Part shown: piece after piece, positions 1-5,847 of the stretch | Layout of the letters: every line of letters begins with the position of its first letter | How positions within the stretch are numbered: the first letter of the stretch is position 1 | DNA from: Candidatus Didemnitutus sp. | GTDB taxonomy: Bacteria > Verrucomicrobiota > Verrucomicrobiia > Opitutales > Opitutaceae | Length of the DNA: 5,847 nucleotides | Direction: 5' to 3' | NCBI GenBank assembly: GCA_030682505.1 | Contig: JAUXOH010000102.1 | Span: 1 to 5,847, forward strand | Notes under the pieces: model-generated | Told to the model about the DNA's origin: nothing | The model's database searches: none | Seen by the model: only the letters and a program-made list of their open reading frames with translations | Position numbers and translations under genes: made by a program

Positions 1-328
1 CAAATCGTTCAACACGTCAACCTTTGATCCGGCGGGGGTTGAATTCAACGGGGCACCCCTGGCCTGGCGCTATCGGCTGGATGTCGACCTGACTCTCACC
101 GGTGGCTCGACTCAAAGCGTCCAATCAGTCCTCTTCTTCACCGAACGCATCGGGGGCTCGACCCAGCTCGCGGGGACGGTGGATTTCGGCGGCATCACGT
201 TCGAACTCCCGCAGGAGATGGTCGACGCGCTCTTCGCCCTGACCTACGCCGCCCAGAATGATCCCCGTCCGCCGGCGATCCCTGCGCCTGCCCCGAATGA
301 GGCCGAGAAAAAGACCGGGAATCCGTGA
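1..328 (+). CDS. C-terminal part of an unrecognised beta-rich protein (5' end outside window)
   Basis: The frame beginning at position 2 is open from the left edge to a TGA at 326-328, giving 108 codons of a protein whose start is not in the window. I do not recognise the family. The visible part alternates hydrophobic and polar residues, as in beta strands (for example WRYRLDVDLTLTGG and the stretch around LAGTVDFGGITFEL). It then has a short, probably helical segment (PQEMVDALFALTYAAQ) and ends in a Pro/Ala/Lys-rich hydrophilic tail. There is no transmembrane segment or catalytic motif in this part. The stop codon overlaps the GTG start of the next gene in a GTGA arrangement, so the two are probably co-transcribed and translationally coupled. 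By association an envelope or periplasmic role is plausible, but this is inference only. Another frame on the + strand and two on the - strand are also open here, but none fits the downstream gene junction. Confidence 0.7.
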   Translation, partial: KSFNTSTFDPAGVEFNGAPLAWRYRLDVDLTLTGGSTQSVQSVLFFTERIGGSTQLAGTVDFGGITFELPQEMVDALFALTYAAQNDPRPPAIPAPAPNEAEKKTGNP

Positions 329-3126
329 CCCCAGCTCCACCCCGTCCCACCGAATCGATTGCACGGTTCTGTCTGTCGTGCGCGGGGACACTTGCGTGCT
401 GGTGTGTCTGGTTGGTGCTGGGCGCGTTGCTGGCGGTGCAGTGCTACATCGCTGGCGCCAAGGAATTGCCCGTGCCACAATTCGTGCTGCGCCAACTGAA
501 GTCCCACCTCGCGGAGGCAAATCTTTCCGTTACGTTCGCGCGCGCGCAATTCGATCCCACCGGCCGGCTTTTCCTCGAGTCCGTGCAACTCCGCACGCTG
601 CAGTTTGAGGATCCGGTGCTGGTGGCGCAAAGTGCCTTCGTGAGCAAAAGTTTTTGGGCCTTGCTCTCCGGCGCGCGCCAGCCCGAGGAAATCCGCCTCG
701 ACGGAGCGACGTTGCAGTTGCCCGCGCCGCTTTCTCCCACGGGCACCGTGGCACCGCTGTTGCGCGATTTCGCCGGCACCGTGCGGTTCGACGGCTCACT
801 CGCACACCTCGACCAGCTCGCCTTTCGCGTCGGCAATCTTTCCGTCACCGCCCACGGCGACTACCACCCTGAACGGCCGACCGAAAAATCCAGCCGGCTG
901 GTCGGCGCGGTCATCACCCAGATGCTGCGAGTCGGCCGCCAGTTGGCGCGAAATCTCGCCGCACTCGAAGTTCTCGAACACCCGGCATTGCACGTGGAAC
1001 TCCACGTGCAACCCGGAATCGGCAACGTGGCGGAACTCTCACTCACGGCCGACGCATTGCAACGACCCTTGGGGCGCCCCATTGAGACGGGCGCACTGGT
1101 AGCTAACACGAGCATTCGGCTGGATGGGACGTCGCCCCGACCGCTGCGCGTGGTCTTTTCCCTCGAACAGGCCAACTACGACAACGCAGCCCTCTCGGGC
1201 CGCCTGCTCGGGGTCGCCGCAACTGAAATCGCACCCCAAGCCGCTGAGCTTCCCGAGGTGATTTCCCTGTTCGTGGCGTCCGGCCAGATTTCCGCCTTCG
1301 GTGAGAAACTGGTCGCCCCGGTCCTCGACGTGCAGTGGAGCCGCACCGCGCCGCTGGAACTTGCGCTTGCGGCGACGGTTCATGACGCCGTTTTTGCACT
1401 CACCGCGCGCGTCGACCTGACCAAGCGCACCGCCAACCTGGTCTTCGACGGTTCGGTACCGCCTTCGCTCGTGGCGTCCGTGCTGCCCAAGCGCACGCCG
1501 CGACTGGCGCCGTATTTTCGCTTTGGCGATCCGGTGCTCGTCCATGCCACCGCCGACTTCGCCGAGGATTGGGAGTTCACCGGGTTGCGCGCCCACGTGC
1601 GGGGAGGCCGACTCGATTCGAACGGAGTGCAGGTGACCTCGACGCGCGGGATCATCGACCTCGATCGTGCGGGCAACTTCCTGGCCCAGGAAGCGTTCTT
1701 GACCGCGGGAAGCAATCACGCCCGGGGCTCCTATGGGATGAACTTTCACTCGCACGACTATCGCATGCTCCTCAGTGGCGCGCTGCAGCCTCCCGATATC
1801 GCCGGCTGGTTTCGCACCAACTGGTGGCTGGATTTCTGGGAGCGCATTCAATTCACCGGAGCCGCCCCGCTGGCCGAGATTGACCTGCAGGGCAACTGGC
1901 GAGACCCGCGTGACACGACCTATTTTGGCAGCACGAACGCGACCCACGTGGTGGTGCTGGGCGCTGATTTTTCCCATGCGCACGCCCGCGTTTTCGTGCG
2001 TCCCCATTTTTCGCATGTCTTTGGATTGAAATTGGCGCGAGCCGACGGCGCCCAACAAGCGAGCGGTTGGTTCAAGCGGAGCAGCGAGCCAGTGAGCCGG
2101 GAGCTCCAAAGTTACGAATTTGATCTGGCCGGAAACCTCGATCCGGAAACCGTGCGACACTTGGGAGGAGACACGGCCATTTCGCTCCTACAACCTTGGC
2201 ACTTCAGCACGGCACCGGAACTCGCGTTGCAGGGACGCATCGGTTTTTCAAGCGACCGCACCACTCCCGAACTGAAGTTTAGCGGCCATGCTGTCGGTCC
2301 GATGACCTATTCCGGGTTTCCGCTGGAGGAAATCACTGCAACGGGTGGCATCAGTGGAACCAACGTGCGGCTCGACCAGATCGACGTGCGGGTCGCCAGC
2401 GGTCGAGGCTCGGCCAAAGCGGCGCTCTCCGGGGAAGGAGAGCGGCGCCAGTTGGGATTCGATTTCTATCTCGCCGGGGCTGATCTGGTGCAGACGCTGC
2501 GCACGCTCAATGAGTTTGAACAGGTGCGCACGCCAAACGAAGCGCCCGTCTCACCCAACCGCGAGTTCCTCAAGCGCGCCAGCGGCGGCCGTTTGAATTT
2601 TGCGCTCTCAGCTCAGGGAAATCCCGACGATCTCGCCAGCTTTCGCGGCAGCGGCAATCTCGAGATCGCCGGCTCCGAACTCGGTGAGATCCACTTGTTC
2701 GGGCTGCTGTCCCAAGTGCTGAGCGGATTGTCCCTCAGCTTTTCTTCGCTCAAGCTTGATACGTTACGCGGGAGCTACCAACTCGCGGACGGACGGGTCA
2801 ATTTCCCCGATCTGCGTGTCACCGGTCCCACTGCTGCCATTGAAGCGCGGGGCAAGTATGTCATCCAAGACAAGACCCTCGACTTCACCGCCCGTCTCCG
2901 GCCCTATGAAGCAAACCGCAACCTCATCACCGGCGTGATCGGCATCGTGGTCAACCCGCTCGCAGGCATATTGGAAATGCGCCTGACCGGACCGATCAGG
3001 AAGCCCAATTGGTCGCTTTCTCTCGGCTCCAGTACCACGAGAGAAAAGGTCCCCGCTTCACCCGGCACTCCAGCGGAGGACACCCAAACCAAATTTCCGG
3101 CTGAAAAGGGCGAAATCGGGAAATGA
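325..3126 (+). CDS. Large membrane-anchored AsmA-like protein
   Basis: This 933-residue protein has one N-terminal hydrophobic segment (about residues 15-42, preceded by R7 and R14), followed by a roughly 890-residue extracytoplasmic region made almost entirely of short beta strands. That is the AsmA/TamB/YhdP layout: an inner-membrane anchor with a long periplasmic beta structure. The best-preserved part is the AsmA-like C-terminal region, about residues 752-895. It includes a GSGNLEIAGSELGEI segment, a hydrophobic LFGLLSQVLSGL helix, then DTLRGSYQLADGRV (from about D812) and RGKYVIQDKTLDFTARLRP, ending in a glycine/proline hydrophobic stretch and LTGPIRKPNWSL. A hydrophilic tail of about 30 residues follows. 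Known AsmA-family proteins act in phospholipid transport and outer-membrane homeostasis; the exact substrate here cannot be read from sequence. The GTG start at 325 is chosen because it overlaps the upstream stop, has GGGA at 317-320 four bases before it, and places the anchor at the N terminus. All five cysteines lie in residues 16-40. The family call is firm; the function is inferred. Confidence 0.85.
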   Translation: MTPAPPRPTESIARFCLSCAGTLACWCVWLVLGALLAVQCYIAGAKELPVPQFVLRQLKSHLAEANLSVTFARAQFDPTGRLFLESVQLRTLQFEDPVLVAQSAFVSKSFWALLSGARQPEEIRLDGATLQLPAPLSPTGTVAPLLRDFAGTVRFDGSLAHLDQLAFRVGNLSVTAHGDYHPERPTEKSSRLVGAVITQMLRVGRQLARNLAALEVLEHPALHVELHVQPGIGNVAELSLTADALQRPLGRPIETGALVANTSIRLDGTSPRPLRVVFSLEQANYDNAALSGRLLGVAATEIAPQAAELPEVISLFVASGQISAFGEKLVAPVLDVQWSRTAPLELALAATVHDAVFALTARVDLTKRTANLVFDGSVPPSLVASVLPKRTPRLAPYFRFGDPVLVHATADFAEDWEFTGLRAHVRGGRLDSNGVQVTSTRGIIDLDRAGNFLAQEAFLTAGSNHARGSYGMNFHSHDYRMLLSGALQPPDIAGWFRTNWWLDFWERIQFTGAAPLAEIDLQGNWRDPRDTTYFGSTNATHVVVLGADFSHAHARVFVRPHFSHVFGLKLARADGAQQASGWFKRSSEPVSRELQSYEFDLAGNLDPETVRHLGGDTAISLLQPWHFSTAPELALQGRIGFSSDRTTPELKFSGHAVGPMTYSGFPLEEITATGGISGTNVRLDQIDVRVASGRGSAKAALSGEGERRQLGFDFYLAGADLVQTLRTLNEFEQVRTPNEAPVSPNREFLKRASGGRLNFALSAQGNPDDLASFRGSGNLEIAGSELGEIHLFGLLSQVLSGLSLSFSSLKLDTLRGSYQLADGRVNFPDLRVTGPTAAIEARGKYVIQDKTLDFTARLRPYEANRNLITGVIGIVVNPLAGILEMRLTGPIRKPNWSLSLGSSTTREKVPASPGTPAEDTQTKFPAEKGEIGK
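988..1011. repeat. Perfect 11-bp inverted repeat inside the AsmA-like gene
   Basis: The arms are TTGCACGTGGA (988-998) and TCCACGTGCAA (1001-1011), exact reverse complements separated by two bases (AC). Each arm contains the self-complementary CACGTG. After a small internal mismatch, a further CCGG/CCGG pair (982-985 with 1013-1016) could extend the stem. The repeat lies in frame and encodes the repeated peptide ALHVELHVQ, so part of the symmetry follows from HV being encoded twice as CAC GTG. The matching outer bases go beyond what that explains. It could form an mRNA hairpin or DNA cruciform, but no role is shown. Confidence 0.6.
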
Positions 3127-3244
3127 TCTCGAAGAATCAAGCAGGCAAGGTCCTGTCGCCGAACAACAAAGACTTTCATATAGGTATATTTACCTATTTT
3201 CCAATTGCTAACCAACATGCATCCTTCCTGACTATCTCCGGTCT
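3127..3244. other. Intergenic region between the AsmA-like gene and the sensor kinase
   Basis: This is the only clear non-coding stretch, 118 bases long and visibly richer in A and T than its surroundings, especially 3160-3215. It holds the inverted repeat at 3180-3197, described separately. I see no stable GC-rich hairpin followed by a T run, so a classical terminator for the upstream gene is not evident. I also see no convincing purine-rich ribosome binding site before the kinase ATG at 3245; the nearest bases read CTCCGGTCT. The kinase frame is closed by TAA at 3209-3211, which limits its start to this region or later. Confidence 0.6.
3180..3197. promoter_or_regulatory. AT-rich palindrome, candidate operator/promoter for the sensor kinase
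   Basis: Arms ATAGGTA (3180-3186) and TACCTAT (3191-3197) are perfect reverse complements around a four-base centre, TATT. The hexamer TATATT at 3185-3190 resembles a sigma-70 type -10 element and sits inside the symmetry, as expected for a repressor or activator site overlapping a promoter. No good -35 element is visible at 3162-3167. The site ends 47 bases before the kinase ATG and 54 bases after the upstream stop. TTTT (3197-3200) follows, so a weak terminator is an alternative, but the stem has only two G-C pairs per arm side and would be unstable in RNA. A dimeric transcription-factor site is the better reading, unproven. Confidence 0.4.
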
Positions 3245-5847
3245 ATGACCCAAGGATTCGCCACGGGCCTGCTCAAGAATTCCCATTTACTGCTGCTCGC
3301 AATCGTAGCGGTGCTGGGTGGGTCCGTGTTGGCGGGATGGTGGACCGGCCAAATCGTCTGGGTGCAACCGCGCCCCCGTGATCTCGCCATGCCTGCCAAT
3401 GCGGCGCTTTGTTTTTTCGTCCTCGGAATCGCTCCGCTGGTGCTTCAATTTTGGCGTCGCCACGCAGCGGCTTTTTTAGCCATCGCGGCGGGGCTCCTCG
3501 CGGCGGCCACGTTGCTCGAACAGCTCTTCAATGTCCGCTTGGCCGTCGACGACCTGCTCACCAACCATAACGTCCTGATTGAAGGGCGGCACGTGGGCCG
3601 GATGCCCGCGGCCCTCGCCGCGATCTTCCTGACAATCAGCGCCGCGCTCGCCTGGCTTTCGGGCGAACGGAATTTTCGGCAGCGACCGCTCGTGCTCGCT
3701 CTGGTCGGTTCAGTGGCGTGCGCCTACGGGTTTGCGGCCTTCCTCGCGGAGAAAATCGGTTTGGATCGCGTCACGTTCTGGCAGAACTTCGCGCACATCG
3801 GACCGCAGGCATCGCTCGGATTGCAGGCCTTGGGTGCCGCCCTTTTGTTGCTGGCCGGCCGCGACTCCGCAAGCCAAGGCGTCACGACCGGACCCCGCTG
3901 GCTGTGGTTACCCGTGGTCGTTGCGGGCACCACAGTTACGCTCCTGTTCTGGTTGTCACTGCGCGAGCGCGAAACCGCCTATCAGAATAGCACGACGCAG
4001 CTGAACATTAACAACGTCGCGGCCGTTTTCTCCGGTGAGACCGAAGCCCAAATCAATAATCTGCGGCGCATGGCCGAACGCTGGACGGACTCGGGCGGCA
4101 CGCCACTGGCCAGTTGGGAGAAGGACGCCCGCGCGCATTCGTCGGATTTTCCCGCTTACCGCTCCATTAGCTGGGTCGATGCCAACTTGCGCACGCGCTG
4201 GCTGTGGCCCCAAGCGGGCAACGAAGATGCCGCCTCACTGGATCATAGCCGGCTCCCCCTCCGCTTGCATGCCATGATGCAGGCGCGCGATTCGCTGACC
4301 TTTGCCATCGCCGCACCGCTTCATAGTCCCCTGCAAAAACCCTCATTCGCCGTCTACGCCACGGTGCTCAACGGCGGCACGTTTGACGGCTTCATCGTGG
4401 GAGAATGGGGCTTCCAGCATGTGCTCGAGATCGTCGACGCCCGCCTGAACATTTCCTCCCGCTATTTTTTCCAAGCGCGGATCCTCGATCCCGACGCCGT
4501 CACGCCGGCCGAAAGCGACATCTTGATCTATACGTCGGTGCTGCGGGACAAATCGAGCAACGAGCGGCTGCGCCAAACGGCGATCTTCAACTTGATGGGC
4601 GAACGCATCATTTTTGAACTCACTCCCCGCCCGCAAAATGTGGCGACGAACCGCGAGTATCTCCCCGAGTTCGCCCTCGCCTCGGGGCTGGGCGTCAGCC
4701 TGCTGCTCGCCCTGGTGCTCAATCTGGCCCAAGCCGCTCTCTCGCGGCAGGCCGTTGCCGAATCCACCAGCGCTCAGCTCCGCGCCGAGAACGAGGAACG
4801 GCGGCGGGTTGAAGACCGGCTCAAAATTACGGACGAGCGACTGAACCTCGCCCTGGATGCGACCGAGATCGGCGTGCTGGAATGGAATCTCGCCGACGGG
4901 AAAGCCATCTACAGTGCCAGTTTTTGGAACTCACTCTCGTATGACGGCGCAGCGATGCCTCCCGCCTACGACACGCTGGTGCAGTTGATTCATCCCGACG
5001 ATCTCGCCGGTTACGAGGCGGCCTTGGCGGTGCACCTCGCCGGCAAGACTGAACTGGTCGAAGCCGAATTCCGGGTGCGCGCGAACGGCGGCGAATGGCA
5101 GTGGTTCTCGTTGCGGGCGAAATGCGTCGGCACCGACCGGATCGGACGGCCCCGGCGTCTCGCCGGCACCTGCCAGAATGTCACGTCACGAAAGCGCGCC
5201 GAGGAAGCCCTCCGCACGAGCCAAGCGGCCACGCGCAAATTGTCACTCGTCGCGAGCCGCACCGACAATGCCGTGGTCATTACTCGCGCCAACGGTCGGA
5301 TCGAGTGGGTGAACGAAAGCTTCAATCGCCTGGCCGGACACACGCTCGACGAGGTGAGCGGGCGGCCGTTCATCGAGTTGCTCTCGAGCCCCGAAGACGA
5401 CCTCACGGCCGTCGAACGCGCGGCGGCCGCGTTTGCCCGCAGTGAATCCCTTGCGACCGACGTCATTCATCACGCTCGCAATGGTCGACGTTATCACGTC
5501 CATTTGCAGATCCACCCGGTGAAAAACGACGAAGGAGTGGTCGAAAATTTCATCGTCATGGAAACTGATGTCACGTCGCGCGTCGAAGTGGAGCAGCAAC
5601 TCCGCCGCGCGAAGGCCGACGCCGACGCCGCGTCGCGCGCGAAGTCGGAATTCCTCGCGTCGATGTCGCACGAAATTCGCACCCCGATGAACGGCGTCAT
5701 CGGTATGACCAGTTTGCTCAACGAGACGACGCTGACTCCGGAGCAACGGGACTACGTGCAGACGATCCGCACCAGCGGCGACGCGCTCCTCGCGATCATC
5801 AACGACATTCTTGATTTCTCCAAGATCGAGTCCGGTCATCTGGACCT
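3245..5847 (+). CDS. Multi-sensor (7TM-CHASE-PAS-PAS) histidine kinase, 3' end outside window
   Basis: The frame from ATG 3245 is open to the right edge: 867 codons plus two bases, with no stop. ATG 3245 is the first start codon after the in-frame TAA at 3209-3211. Hydrophobic segments lie near residues 14-33, 50-69, 74-91, 120-138, 148-168, 187-204 and 219-238. A CHASE-like extracytoplasmic domain follows (about 244-465, with LRRMAERW at 273-280, SWVDANLR from 309 and GFIVGEWGF at 382-390), then an eighth helix (about 476-498). A charged coiled-coil linker (500-532) leads to PAS 1 (about 531-650, with HPDD at 583-586 and GGEWQWF at 615-621) and PAS 2 (about 667-780, with GRIEWVNESF at 684-693). 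HisKA begins near 799, with SHEIRTPMNGVIGM and phospho-acceptor H809, and runs to DILDFSKIESG. An ATPase domain should follow; this HisKA style is common in hybrid kinases, so receiver domains are likely downstream. CHASE domains bind small extracellular ligands, but the ligand here is unknown. It is probably a separate transcription unit from the AsmA-like gene. Confidence 0.93.
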   Translation, partial: MTQGFATGLLKNSHLLLLAIVAVLGGSVLAGWWTGQIVWVQPRPRDLAMPANAALCFFVLGIAPLVLQFWRRHAAAFLAIAAGLLAAATLLEQLFNVRLAVDDLLTNHNVLIEGRHVGRMPAALAAIFLTISAALAWLSGERNFRQRPLVLALVGSVACAYGFAAFLAEKIGLDRVTFWQNFAHIGPQASLGLQALGAALLLLAGRDSASQGVTTGPRWLWLPVVVAGTTVTLLFWLSLRERETAYQNSTTQLNINNVAAVFSGETEAQINNLRRMAERWTDSGGTPLASWEKDARAHSSDFPAYRSISWVDANLRTRWLWPQAGNEDAASLDHSRLPLRLHAMMQARDSLTFAIAAPLHSPLQKPSFAVYATVLNGGTFDGFIVGEWGFQHVLEIVDARLNISSRYFFQARILDPDAVTPAESDILIYTSVLRDKSSNERLRQTAIFNLMGERIIFELTPRPQNVATNREYLPEFALASGLGVSLLLALVLNLAQAALSRQAVAESTSAQLRAENEERRRVEDRLKITDERLNLALDATEIGVLEWNLADGKAIYSASFWNSLSYDGAAMPPAYDTLVQLIHPDDLAGYEAALAVHLAGKTELVEAEFRVRANGGEWQWFSLRAKCVGTDRIGRPRRLAGTCQNVTSRKRAEEALRTSQAATRKLSLVASRTDNAVVITRANGRIEWVNESFNRLAGHTLDEVSGRPFIELLSSPEDDLTAVERAAAAFARSESLATDVIHHARNGRRYHVHLQIHPVKNDEGVVENFIVMETDVTSRVEVEQQLRRAKADADAASRAKSEFLASMSHEIRTPMNGVIGMTSLLNETTLTPEQRDYVQTIRTSGDALLAIINDILDFSKIESGHLD

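Noticed and set aside
370..444. Possible lipoprotein lipobox at C19 or C40 of the AsmA-like protein
   Set aside because: C19 has cysteine at -3 and no hydrophobic segment before it. C40 is preceded by Gln at -1, which lipoboxes do not tolerate. A simple signal anchor fits better.
258..608. A 116-codon + strand frame overlapping the junction of the first two genes
   Set aside because: It is Arg/Pro-rich without domain features and conflicts with both the upstream reading frame and the AsmA-like anchor.
1039..2160. A 373-codon open frame on the - strand, antisense to the AsmA-like gene
   Set aside because: It lies wholly inside a well-supported gene. Its translation is rich in Arg, Gly and Pro with no recognisable domain, as expected for an antisense frame in GC-rich DNA.
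3180..3200. Rho-independent terminator for the AsmA-like gene
   Set aside because: The stem is AT-rich with two G-C pairs and only four Ts follow, too weak for a confident terminator call; kept as an operator candidate.
3217..3231. Mini-ORF (ATG, four codons, TGA) upstream of the kinase
   Set aside because: It has no ribosome binding site or regulatory codon run, and its length is expected by chance.
5243..5839. A 198-codon open frame on the - strand under the kinase PAS 2/HisKA region
   Set aside because: The + strand encodes clear PAS and HisKA motifs over the same bases, so the antisense frame is a composition artefact.

Overview
The window is GC-rich and densely coding, with everything on the + strand. 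It appears to come from a diderm (Gram-negative-type) bacterium. The large AsmA-like protein and the style of the sensor kinase resemble what I recall from Verrucomicrobiota of the Opitutaceae type. That placement is an impression from protein character and base composition, not from a marker gene.

Layout: (1) positions 1-328 hold the last 108 codons of an unrecognised, beta-rich protein whose start lies outside the window. (2) Its TGA overlaps the GTG start of a 933-residue membrane-anchored AsmA-like protein (325-3126), so these two form a probable translationally coupled operon. (3) A short, more AT-rich intergenic stretch (3127-3244) carries a perfect 7-bp inverted repeat with a TATATT core, a candidate operator/promoter. 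(4) From 3245 to the right edge runs the first 867 codons of a large sensor histidine kinase. It has seven predicted transmembrane helices, a CHASE-type extracytoplasmic sensor, an eighth helix, a coiled coil, two PAS domains and the start of HisKA with its phospho-accepting histidine. The window ends before the ATPase domain.

Function: the first two genes probably work in the cell envelope, since AsmA-like proteins are linked to lipid movement and outer-membrane homeostasis. The kinase looks like a separate transcription unit that senses a small-molecule or envelope signal. Nothing in the sequence links it functionally to the AsmA-like gene beyond adjacency. I found no RNA genes, mobile elements, CRISPR arrays or clear rho-independent terminators. 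The window looks mostly like ordinary chromosome; the most interesting points are the intergenic palindrome, the repeated architecture of the kinase membrane domain, and the cysteine distribution in the AsmA-like protein.
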